In this document: positions 34,073 to 44,940 of the stretch, in pieces
Layout: each line of letters starts with the position of its first letter
Numbering within the stretch: the first letter of the stretch is position 1
DNA from: Perkinsus chesapeaki
Lineage: Eukaryota > Perkinsozoa > Perkinsida > Perkinsidae
DNA length: 64,000 nt
Direction: 5' to 3'
Assembly: GCA_013115145.1 (NCBI GenBank)
Contig: JAAPAO010000069.1
Span: 1 to 64,000, forward strand
The notes under the pieces: model-generated
Seen by the model: only the letters and a program-made list of their open reading frames with translations
Database searches by the model: none
What the model was told of the DNA's origin: nothing
Made by a program: the position numbers and the translations under genes

Positions 34073-34776
34073 ATGGGCTTTTCAGATGAAGTAGTGCCTG
34101 TTTACTCTCCGGAGGGGGACTGCATAGGGGCTGCTGTTCGTTGTGAGATGAGACGGAGAGTTCTATATCATGCGTAAGTCCCCCTGGCGCTCGGATATAG
34201 CCATTCATGGTCCCTCCTTTAAATAGGTGCACTTACTTGATTATTCGTAACAAATCTAATGGGAAGTTTTATGTACAACAGAGAACAGATATCAAAGACT
34301 ACATGCCGGGGAGATGGGTAATGTTTAGCACGAGTTCGGCCAGCACGTTGACTGTACTAGGACCCTGTGCCTGGTGGAACGATGGGAGTCGGCGAGACAC
34401 CCGAAGAGAACGCTCATAGAGAGTTGAACGAGGAGATGGGTATAAACATGGCGGAAGGCGACTTCAAAAAACTGTTTGATCAAGTGTCACACGAAGGTAG
34501 TCCAATCTCGGTTCGGTGTGTCATCGATATCGGGACTTCAGCGCCATTGCGGGTCTTCGGCCATGTCTTCCTATGTGAGACGGACATGCCGGTCGAATCC
34601 CTAAAACTGCAGGCTAGCGAGGTGAAACAGTGTAAACTGATGACTAAGGAAGAGGTGCTGCTGCATAGCGTAAAGAATCGTTCCATTCTTCGGATCAGAT
34701 ATTGGCGATGGACAGCGCGGAGGTCGTTCCAGATAGCATGGTGGTTTTCCGCCGTTACTTGCACGAATCATCGTAA
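34073..34776 (+). CDS. Nudix hydrolase
   Basis: Exons 34073-34173, 34227-34317, 34361-34669 and 34699-34776 give 579 nt, 192 aa. The complete Nudix box is split over a 43-nt intron boundary and reads GTMGVGE-x7-REL-NEEMGI, matching GX5EX7REUXEEXGU, with the metal-binding Glu residues present. Before it: VVPVYSPEGDCIGAAVRCEM, TYLIIRNKSNGKFYVQQRT and MPGRWDPVPGG, which is the pattern of the Nudix group close to bacterial YfcD and isopentenyl-diphosphate isomerase-like proteins. The end VPDSMVVFRRYLHESS also fits that group. Substrate unknown; a nucleoside or isoprenoid diphosphate is possible. Confidence 0.88.
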
Positions 34777-35254
34777 TTATTATACTTTATTTTGAGTACT
34801 GAGTGGTCGTTACTCGTTTCCTTATTTCCGTGTTGCGTTGCACATAGTCAGTAATCACATCAACATCATGCGGATAAGCGCGTCAGTGGAACGTCCAGCC
34901 CACTTTATGTGATGAAAACGATTGTGTTTCTGAGTCGCTACTCACACTTGGATCGGGGTTGCCACTGACCGCTGGGCGAAAGCAAGCCTAGTGCTAATGC
35001 TTTCGCAGTACTTTAAGCCGCACGTTGAACGAGGAACCCGAGCTTATAATGCAACAATGTGGAGTGTTGATACCTCAAAAACTCAAGCACATGGTTCCTC
35101 TTAAGCATGCTCTCACACAATTGTGCTATAGAGACCAAGAAGCGGATTGTCTTTGGCAGTTTGCCGTAGTAAAAGCAACCGTCGTCTCGTGATGTCTGCC
35201 GGTGGAGAACTCTGAAAAGGTATCGGTTTTACCCAGTATCGACGAACTTGTACT
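34777..35254. other. intergenic, no gene seen
   Basis: Convergent 3' regions of the Nudix gene and the leucine-rich-repeat gene. No open frame worth naming. Confidence 0.45.
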
Positions 35255-37800
35255 TCACTTGTGCTTCTTTAGCGAACACCCTGTGTATGTGATTGTTAAT
35301 AGTTTCCAGTGCAATCTGTATAGTCGACTAAGCAACGCAGCTGGGGCATTCAAAGTTACCATGGGCGCGGGTGTATGATTAAGCAGCTTTTCATCTCTAG
35401 TACGTCGATAGGGAGCTCGTGGCTCATCAGCGGCGACATTCAGAACCTTTACGCCACATAATCGGACAAGCCTTAAGTGTGCCCACTTTATTGATCGCAG
35501 ACTCGGTCTGCTCCTCATCGATCGAGCATCCAGTGAGGTCAATAAACTCTAGCGGCCGAGCTGTCATTGGTTTGCCCTCGGACCCGCTTCTAGTGCACTC
35601 TTCATCCATGGATTCGTATGTCTCACAGACAGTCAACTCTTCAGAGGCAAAGCCTTCTGCGGCACACTTAGCTAGCGAAATCGCAGTGGCTGCGGTAAGG
35701 CCGGGATTATTTGATAGATTGAGAACTTTCAAAGTGCGCTGAAGCTTCTGCAGTAGCAGACACAAATGCGAGGCGGCTCTGTCAGCCAGCTGATTCCGTG
35801 ATAAGTCAAGAACCTAACGTCAACGCAAAGATTCCACCGCTCTGAAGTGCAGCTCGAACTTGAAGTTTCCCGGGTGTTATGTTAACTGCTACAGCAGCAA
35901 GCTTCTGATCGTCGATATGACAACCTGACATGTCAATCCATAGCAGACCGTTGCAAAGCTCGATTGTTCTATGGACAAGTCCTCTGATTTGCATCTGTGA
36001 GGGCAGGTCACCTGTCGGACAACATAAGCTCTTTGTTTACGATATCAGGAGTTATCCTCAAACTCTTCAAGTCATGTACGGCTATGTGAGCGGCTGTCAG
36101 ATAGCCGATGCCAGCTTGCTGTAGCTGAGGCTAGACTATGCGATGTTGTGGTGAACTGTCGTTACCCCTGGATCAGTATTGGCACGATGCTTCAGCTCCT
36201 CGTTAAGAAACGCCTCGAAATCTGCATCGGTCTGCCATGCGAATGGCTTCCCATGCACTTCCACTTCAACTTCAAACCGTCTGCTCAATCGGGATGTATA
36301 AATATAACGGATGAGAGCACTAACACGAACTCCTCCACAAACACGGAGCCTTTCCGCGATGGCGTCTGATCCAGTCGTATATGCACTTTGTTCTCCGACA
36401 GACACTCCTCTGGTAGACACCAGAACAAAATGGGCCTAAGCCACTCCAGGGCGGCGCGCATCTGCCATATTCTTACTCCTCCAGTTTCTTATGGGAGATG
36501 CACAATTCCTTCCACTGTTCATCACCAAACGGCAAACTGGCGACGGCGAGCCTAGCAGCGTTACCCAACTGGTTCGTCATTCATATGGGGAAGGTGCTCA
36601 CGTGAACAATGAGGCTTCTGCTATGAATGCTCTTCGAATCTCCATCGATGCGCTACTTATATCGGGCCCCCATGGCACTGCGGTAAGTGGCCTGAGGAAG
36701 GGTGGCAGGCTAGCTGCTAATAGAGTTCCCACTACTGGCCATTAAGGAAGACCGATGCTTCTCTTAGTTCGGAGTTCACTGCGGCAGACAAATATGGATT
36801 ATCTCCTATAAACCCCTTAGCAACCTAAGAGGCGCCACACATTAGTTGAAAGCTGCCCCTATACCTCGATAACTCTGGCTTTGCATGCGGAAAGGAGGTT
36901 ATCAGTGTTTTTGATTGGGTTGGACTTTGGTGGATCTAGATAAGGTGTATGACAATCTGAGCAGACCTATCTAGCAATCATGCGTGCCAGCGCCGGCTAC
37001 GCTGTAGCTCTTGTGTGAGGTATGTTATGATGTAAATAATGAAGGCAGTGAGCTTCGCTATAACCAGTTTTGTCCACAAGTCGTCAATCTCGATAATAGC
37101 CTCCCATTGCCGAAGTATTTTCTCGGCTTGTAACAATGTCGATCGGGCCTGCGCGCAGAATTGACTCTGTCCACTGCGTCACAAGGACCTCATCAGAGCT
37201 CATAGCTTCCGAAAAACCACCCACTAGAATCTTCTTTACGCGTCTGAGTTCTCGTATCTGTTGCACAACTGACCAGGTATGCACACATGCAGAACTTTTC
37301 CACTTGTGGTGGCCTAGATAGTTTGATAGCTGCTTTTTGCAGGGTACTCCCATCGGTACGCAATGTGTTGCCGGTCGCAGTGTGGTACCTCAACGCGAGA
37401 CCAAATGACACTTCATAGCATCATCAAAGTGACGGCTGCCACACTCGTCCAGCCTCATCAGTAAGTCCTTTTCTAGCGAGTTCAACAAAGCCGTGAGATG
37501 CTCCCTCGAGCCGTTTTGCATTGACGAGCATTTGGGCCTAACTGCGCTTGCGACAATTGCACTCTTGAAGATAATGTGTACCTTGTTGTGAAGCACTCAA
37601 GAAGTCTGAGACATTCTTCGCTTTTGTGCACTCGCGAGAAGAATCTGAGCGCCCATCTGAGCTTGTGAGCGGAGGAGTCTTTTTCGGGTTTCATGGGATG
37701 ATTCGCAAGCTAGTGCTGGCCTCATGGTGTGTACTCTATTGTCGAGTGACGGGACACATTCGAACGCAACATGCGGAAATAGTTCCATCAAGTGGAGCAC
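35255..37800 (-). CDS. leucine-rich-repeat (RNI-type) protein, many exons
   Basis: From the C-terminus, exons at about 35427-35815 give LDLSRNQLADRAASHL, LKVLNLSNNPGLTAATAISL and LEFIDLTGCSIDEEQTESA; 35830-35994 gives LLWIDMSGCHIDDQKLAAVA. These are ribonuclease-inhibitor-type repeats. An exon at 36170-36410 (RRFEVEVEVHGKPFAWQTDA) joins back through a clean intron to MTNQLGNAARLAVASLPFGD near 36580. More distal exons near 37140-37350 (RRVKKILVGGFSEAMSSDEV) and 37400-37700 (LTALLNSLEKDLLMRLDECG) have the same strand and style and probably belong to the same gene, but the joins between 36740 and 37140 are not fixed. LRR proteins of this kind bind other proteins; role here unknown. Confidence 0.6.
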
Positions 37801-37936
37801 TGCAAGTTGTCAAGAAATGGTATAGAATTGAATGTTAGATAGTGTAGACTTAATAATGGAGGCGATATCAATAGTAACAGTAAAAACAACTTCAGTCAAT
37901 AGTGCACGGGTTATACAAGCACACCAGCGGAGGAAT

Positions 37937-38163
37937 CTTCTATAACGAATGTATCATCGATATCCGTGAAGTCACTGTTAAACCGACCTGATCAAAAATA
38001 CACACACTAATGAGATAACATAAAACATACGTAAGGTCCATAGAAGTTACCTGAACGTGACCTGCCATATAGCGAAGGGCCCGCCTCCGAACCGCTCGGC
38101 TGCTTGCTTGCAGAATTTTCAGGACCTGAAGGATGATATAATCGAATAAATCCAAGTAGGAAG
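37937..38163. repeat. duplicated 3' flank, left copy
   Basis: The 3' flank of sphingomyelin-synthase-like gene A. It is nearly identical to 41444-41670 and shows where the left end of the duplication lies: similarity begins abruptly at the shared string AATCTTCTATAACGAATG. Confidence 0.8.
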
Positions 38164-39833
38164 TTAGGTACTGTTTGTTCCAGCCTCCATAGCTTCCAAA
38201 TCAGGGAACTCTTGTATTGGCTGCATCTCAATTGATAATGTTCGTCCACCCACTGCGGATGCTCTTGGAGTCCTATATAAGATAAATTATAAACAAACAA
38301 TTATAATAATGATACTTCTTTGAAGACGATATGACATCCTGTTTTTGCTCATACCATCTCAAGAATCCAAGCTTCCTCATTATCCGAGGAGTTCGAATAT
38401 ACCTTATAGGAATGAAAGTAAGATAAACATCAAAGCGTTATTCTTCTTGTTGTTACATGTGATAGAGTCCCCATTGCTTTGTGACTATTATAATGGCTAC
38501 TAATACATCCACTGTATAATGGAAACGTGTTGCTACAATAACAAAATATCTAAAACCAATAACTTTATTATTATTTAAATGTTCATTAATTCCTTACCCA
38601 GTAATCGCAGCGATCCACCATAACAGAGGCATAAGCCGCCGGAATATAAAATGAAGGACAGGACCACCACGATGTCTACCCCCAATTTGACCACGACGAC
38701 TACTTCCGAGTGCAGAGTATCCACGGGCAGCTGTTTAATAATAACAATTAATCAATAAACCCGATAATAGTACATTCATCCACTGCAAGAAAACCATAGC
38801 CATATTCCGACCATATTAAAGCCATTAACGTGAAGTTTGCTGCGTGACCTGAAACAGCAGCTCCGAATGGAATAACAACCCGAAGCGGCGCTTCTACCAG
38901 AAAACAAGATGTCACCGCAAGTGAACCGGACTCCTAATACGATTTTGGCTGCTTCTAGAAAAACCTGATGAGGTAAGAGTCAGTGTTGGAGGACAGCATT
39001 AGCGGCACATTCTCATCTGGACTTGAAACGTTAACGCATAATTGATAAGGAGGTGGGAGCAGAGTGACTATTATAGTGGCACTCCGAAGCAAGAATACAG
39101 AGCCCTGGATTGCCAGGAATCGTAGTATCTAAGTCTGATAAACTGACCGTTTTCCCGGTTACAACCTACTACCACTTTCCGCCGTTTAGGATGGAAGAGT
39201 ACGACCTGAGAAGTAACACAATGCCTGTCCCCAAGGATAACGCTATTACTGGCAGCATCGTACTAACCACGATCGCAACGTTCCAGTAGTCTGCTAGGTG
39301 CGGCACTTCTATATGCGGCAGGAAATAGAAGCCCAAATCGGGGAGCAGCTCGGGGGTTCGACCGTGATAGTGCTCGTTCTGGAACTTATCCACATATATC
39401 TAAGCCGAGATGGGGGAAGCTACCGCAAGGGTAAGATACCAACCTGTGAGATGCAGTTGACGTAGGCACATGCTGCCATCCATAGACAACCTGCAACCAG
39501 CTGCCAACCTAAAAAGGGGAGTTTAACCTCTTAAAGATATTAGTTATTATTGCAGCGGGAAGGATTGGTTTATTACATGCTAATTGTTTCATAGGAAGAC
39601 AGACAAAGTCAAAGACGGCACTATGACGAGACCTTCTCATTAAAGTGTCGCCACCTCCGCTTATTGGCGGTTGTGATTTGGCTGAACCAACGAGGGCACC
39701 CCTGACAATAGTATACCATAACGAACCTCCCCACAGCAGCTACTGAACTCAACAATAAGTATATACCGATATTGATAGCTCTCTCAACTCGACTGTGTGT
39801 TCTATCATCCGTCTCGACAGGAAACATCACCAA
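38164..39833 (-). CDS. sphingomyelin-synthase-like protein (PAP2 superfamily), copy A
   Basis: Read from the N-terminus: an exon at 39833-39620 with a membrane helix (IGIYLLLSSVAAVGRFVMVY), an exon around 39396-39180 with PELLPDLGFYFLPHIEVPHL and a second helix, then RFLAIQGSVFLLRSATIIV (about 39130-39070). Motif D3 is FTCGDILFSG (CGD at 38911-38919), joined across a 49-nt intron to HAANFTLMALIWSEYGY. Motif D4 is FHYTVDVLVA (38507-38521). CGDxxxSGH and HYTxD give the His-His-Asp triad of sphingomyelin and ceramide-phosphoethanolamine synthases, which move a phosphoalcohol head group onto ceramide. The tail ends EFPDLEAMEAGTNST. First-exon start is tentative. Confidence 0.8.
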
Positions 39834-41443
39834 CGAGGAGCAGCCACTTTGGAAGTGGCTTCAATTAAATGACAATAATTATGCAAGATTAGATCATCTG
39901 ACTCCATGCGTGTGAGAAACCTATCGGATGATTCATTTCTGAATGCTGCACGCTTTGCGGTTAGATTAGGAGCTTCACCAAGTGAGAGCAATGTGACTGT
40001 AGTATCAAAGAGCATGTCCTGGGCTCATCCACAAAAAAGAACCTGGTTAGATTACCCAACTATGGCGTTCTTGATGTCGGTAGAGGGGTTGGTACATCCA
40101 GGACGACCTCGGTAGGAATGTACAACTGACCAAGTGCAGGCCGGGGAGACCCTTTCTCGACTGACGTTTTCAATCCCCACACGGCCTGGACCACGCCTGG
40201 CTATACCACGCTCGTGCCGTATACCTCTAACAGTTGTGTGAGAAGGTTATCTAGTACGCCAGAGGATCGCCGATGGTCGGCGGCGGCTAGGTCAAGGTCA
40301 ACCTAGACAAGATTTCAACACTAATCAGGAAAGCTGGCCACTTGAGTGACGCCAATACCCCTAAAAGTCCGTCACGAGTTCGACCCGTGCAAGCAATGCA
40401 TGCCTACTGATCAACGGTATGCGACTGAGGTTCACAATGACAGGGTCCGGTGCCAAATACACACGGTCAAGCCCGAGCCTAAACCTGCTGTGGTTCCCAA
40501 GCTAGAAACAGTCCCAATGCGGCAGCAGCTAGCAGACGGTACCACATCGAATATAACACGCCCGCATACAACTATATATACTTCCGTACTTTAAGCTGTG
40601 AGCAATGTTGAGTGATGACCCATCCGGCTTACCAATGAGGAGCCGACCTAGGTCCATAAAGTTGGCTTCCCCGTGGCCTACTGTATCCACACGCTTCGGG
40701 GGCCCGAGGATGAACGAATCCCAGGAACCTGAGTTGTATTGGGGAGCAAACAGGAGCACGTAAAGAACCTATCGGTATAACAATGTGATACCTGCTTTTA
40801 ACCCATTGCCCATTCTAACAAGCAATAGGGGCGAGTGAGCAGTGATTGCTGTCAGCACAAATGCGCCATAGACAACTGCAACTCATTCGCGGCACGGGAT
40901 GGTCTGGAAGCGATGAAGCGAGAAAAGGAACACTTTGTTGAGTTAGCCTGTCGGGTTCAGCATAAACAGCGCCCTCATCACCAGACGCCCCACCGCGGAC
41001 CCGCGCAATATACAACACTCTAGTGGGTTGCCCGAGGAGACAGAGACAGGCGAGCAGCCAGCTCCACAATAATTGGTAGTTAGTAACCATGCAGCTGCTG
41101 ACGTCAACTTCTATGCGACCGTGATACAAGTGACCGTCAATTACTGACCACCTTATCTTAGTAGATTATATCCTCCCCACCGGGGCACCGCCAAAAGGCG
41201 GTGAATGAATCGATCGTCGCCTCGCGATTCTCGCGTCAAGCGCCTTGTGCCCAGCTCGGGTGCCCCTGATGTCATGCGATCCAGAATGAATGATACTGAC
41301 CACTGAAATTGAGAGCAACGACAAGACCGACAAAAGGTCTGTTAAAAAAGCCTAGCTCGAGTTGTTCGTAAAACAGGGTAACGCTATGCGTTGAATAAAT
41401 CGTCAATGTATGGGCGGCTATGAAAGCACTCTGGAGAAAGAAT
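39834..41443. other. spacer between the two synthase-like genes
   Basis: About 1.6 kb not shared with the duplicated units. Frames of 60-105 codons (for example plus-strand 40346-40594, RHEFDPCKQCMPTDQRYATE) are unsupported. A structured stretch at 41176-41270 is described in the findings. Confidence 0.4.
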
Positions 41444-41670
41444 CTTCTATAACGAATGTATCATCGATATCCGTGAAGTCACTGTTAAACCGACCTGATC
41501 AAAAATACACACACTAATGAGATAACATAAAACATACGTAAGGTCCATAGAAGTTACCTGAACGTGACCTGCCATATAGCGAAGGGCCCGCCTCCGAACC
41601 GCTCGGCTGCTTGCTCGCAGAACTTTCAGGACCTGAAGGATGATATAATCGAATAAATCCAAGTAGGAAG
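41444..41670. repeat. duplicated 3' flank, right copy
   Basis: Counterpart of 37937-38163, offset by 3507 nt, with only a few substitutions. Confidence 0.8.
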
Positions 41671-43228
41671 TTAGGTACTGTTTGTTCCAGCCTCCATAGC
41701 TTCCAAATCGGGGAACTCTTGTATTGGCTGCATCTCAATTGATAATGTTCGTCCGCCCACTGCGGATGCTCTTGGAGTCCTATATGAGATAAATTATAAA
41801 CAAACAATTATAATAATAATACTTCTTTGAAGACGATATGACATCCTGTTTTTGCTCATACCATCTCAAGAATCCAAGCTTCCTCATTATCCGAGGAGTT
41901 CGAATATACCTTATAGGAATGAAAGTAAGATAAACATCAAAGCGTTATTCTTCTCCTTGTTACATGTGATAGAGTCCCCATTGCTTTGTGACTATTATAA
42001 TGGCTACTAATACATCCACTGTATAATGGAAACGTGTTGCTACAATAACAAAATATCTAAAACCAATAACTTTATTATTATTTAAATGTTCATTAATTCC
42101 TTACCCAGTAATCGCAGCGATCCACCATAACAAAGGCATAAGCCGCCGGAATATAAAATGAAGGACAGGACCACCACGATGTCTACCCCCAATTTGACCA
42201 CGACGACTACTTCCGAGTGCAGAGTATCCACGGGCAGCTGTTTAATAATAACAATTAACCAATAAACCCAATAATAGTACATTCATCCACTGCAAGAAAA
42301 CCGTAGCCATATTCCGACCATATCAAAGCCATTAAAGTAAAGTTTGCTGCGTGACCTGAAACGCCAGCTCTAGACGAGTTCATGTAGGGAACTACCAGAA
42401 AATATTGTATCCCCGCACGTGAAGCGCAGGCCCGAGATAAGTTTGGCTGCTTCAATGAAAATCTGCTCGGGAGCATTACGGCACCGACCGACTCTCCCTA
42501 GTACATTCTCGTCTGGGTTTGTAAGGTTGACACAATGTTTGTTAGGAGGTGGAAGCAGAGTGACTATTATAGTGGCACTCCGAAAAAAGAATACAGAGCC
42601 CTGGATTGCCAGGAATCGTAGTATCTAAGAGCAAGTATCCCGATGCTCCTCGACCATGAACACTACCACTTTCAGTCGGTTGGGATGAAACAGTAAAACC
42701 TGAAACCACAAGATACTGGCAATTGAGATGAGCCTATTGTTACTGGCAGCAAGGTGAAGACTACGATAACAACATTCCAGTAGTCTGCTAAATGAGGAAT
42801 CTCAATGTAGGACAGGAAATAGAACCCCAGATCGGTGAGCAACTCGGGCGTTCGATCGTGGTAGCGCTGATCTTGGAATTTGTCGACATATACCTCAAAA
42901 ATAACGGTGTGGACGCAAGGGTAAGATGCCAACCTGTGAGATGCAGTTGACGTAGGCACATGCTGCCATCCATAGACAACCTGCAACCAGCTGCCAACCT
43001 AAAAAGGGGAGTTTAACCTCTTAAAGATATTAGTTATTATTGCAGCGGGAAGGATTGGTTTATTACATGCTAATTGTTTCATAGGAAGACAGACAAAGTC
43101 AAAGACGGCACTATGACGAGACCTTCTCATTAAAGTGTCGCCACCTCCGCTCATTGGCGGTTGTGGTTTGGCTAACGATAACATCCCGAGCCCTCCCCCA
43201 CGCACAACATGGTGTAAGTAGCATTGAG
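41671..43228 (-). CDS. sphingomyelin-synthase-like protein (PAP2 superfamily), copy B
   Basis: Same plan as copy A with a constant offset of 3507 nt in the conserved part. D3 reads FTCGDTIFSG (CGD codons at 42409-42417), spliced to HAANFTLMALIWSEYGYG; D4 HYTVD lies at 42014-42028; the C-terminus again ends AMEAGTNST. An exon near 42890-42680 has PELLTDLGFYFLSYIEIPHL, and the exon before D3 (GRVGRCRNAPEQIFIEAAKL) differs from copy A. All three catalytic residues are kept, so both copies may be active. The N-terminal exon (about 43228-43130, ANERRWRHFNEK) is partly different from copy A and its start is uncertain. Confidence 0.78.
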
Positions 43229-43347
43229 GAAGTCCAAGATATTGCAAGGTGGCAAGATGAGCAGGCGTGCGATAGGCGCTTCGGAATTGTGCATCGTCGT
43301 CGTACACGTGTTAAGCATCTTTTCGAACTTCTTGTTCCTCCTCTTTA

Positions 43348-44940
43348 GTGTCCTCCGTTCCTGTGTATGGCCATCGGCCCTGCCCGCGGCTTATGAGTTA
43401 TCTGGACTATGACATACAATCCAATCACGTACTGAACGCTGTTTCCTTCGGGTCCCCGAACTGCCCCGGGGGGGATCCGGGTGGTGGTAGTGGAGTAGGG
43501 GGAAGTAGTAAACCACAAATAGTCGATGTGTGGGCCGCAAACTTCGACATTGAAGCTGAAGTCATGCGGAATGTAGTGGAGAAGTATCCCTATATAGCGA
43601 TGGACGTTAGATTGCCTGGGATAGTTGCCCGACCAACAGGTACGTACTGGCGGAGGGGGAATCTTCGAGCGTCTCGAAATTATTAAATATCATCATAAAA
43701 ATTAACACGGGGACGTGAAGTGCTTAATACTGGTCGTATGTTAGGTCCTTTTGAAAATACTGATGAGTACAACTACCGGTTCATGAAGGCAAATGTTGAC
43801 CTTGTTAAAATAGTGCAAGTCTGCTTCTCCTTTGCGGACTCCAGAGGCAATTGTGCACCCCATCCACATCTCGGACCAGGGCGTTGCTGTTGGAGACTAA
43901 ACTTCAAGTTCAACTTGCTATCCGATCTTTATGCCGCTGACCGTGTCGAAGTCCTCGGAAGTTCGGTCGAAGTCGGGGGCGCAGGCCTTGACTTTGCAGC
44001 TACGATGCATAAGGGAATCCACCACGAGGTCTTTGGCGAGTTCCTAATGTCCAGCGGCATCGTTTTGTCTGAGGATGTAACTTGGTTGGTCAGTTCGGGA
44101 GGTATTGCATTTGGCTCTTTGCTTAAAATTCTAACGGGGAAGCCTTTGCCGGATAGTCACGGGCAATTCAGCGAACTTGTAGCGGAGTATTTTCCGAGGC
44201 TCTATGATATCAAACTACTGGGACGCGACACTGCACTGCCGACTACAAGCTATTGCGCCTATGACCTGGGTGATACAGTGCGCACCATCGATGCTTTCTT
44301 TGGCAACCTTGATAAACCTGGTGATGAGGACTGCTCGACAAGCTCTAGTAGGACCAGTGGAAGTGTTATTACATCTTCATCGTCAAGTGAAGGCACCAGC
44401 CAGCGGTATTCTAAGTCACTGTGGCGTAGCTCCATTTATAGATGTGGTCGTAGTGGTGTGACTATCGAGCATCCGCCAGACTCTCGAGGCTGCGTGGATA
44501 ACTCTCTTCATTCCCGTAAGAGGCTCGAAGCAGCCCTCCTTCTTATAGCACCATCTGCTAAGAACAGCAACAACCCTAACGGTACCCGGTCTATGCTTAA
44601 CAATAGTGGTATGGTATTTTCCAATCCCAGCAAGTTCATGGCAGGCCCGCCTCCACCGCCACCTCCGCCGCCACCGCCTCCACCAAGCAAGCGATGTGTG
44701 CCTGCCGGGCCTCCGCCGCCGCCTCCTCCGCCTATGCCTCCAGTAGGGTATCGAGGGCCTCCACCGGCGATCCCTCCACCACCTCCGCCGCCAGTACCTC
44801 CACCACCTCCGGCATCTTTTGATCATCGTCATCATCATCAGCCTAGCCTTAGTGGGTTTCATGGGCCTACTGGTAAGCTGCTGCGTTACGAGGGACCTCC
44901 TCCACCTATTAGAGTTCCATCTTCCCGAGGCGGGCCATAA
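43348..44940 (+). CDS. CAF1/Pop2-like protein lacking catalytic residues, with polyproline tail
   Basis: Exons 43348-43639 and 43745-44940, 105-nt intron, 495 aa. Residues ~54-270 follow the CCR4-NOT deadenylase CAF1 (CNOT7) closely: VWAANFDIEAEVMRNVVEKY, GIVARPTG, YNYRFMKANVDLVKIVQ, CCWRLNFKFNLLSDLY, FGEFLMSSGIVLSEDVTWL and FGSLLKILTGKPLP. Family members have DTEFPG; here it is DVRLPG, so the Glu metal ligand is Arg. The family SGYDFG is here GGIAFG, so the second Asp is Ala. The segment with the last His and Asp is not recognisable after LYDIKLL. Deadenylation is therefore unlikely. The tail (~330-495) has Ser-rich, then long Pro runs broken by single residues, and a His cluster, as in FH1-like profilin/SH3/WW ligands. 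It could be a structural or decoy subunit. Confidence 0.85.
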
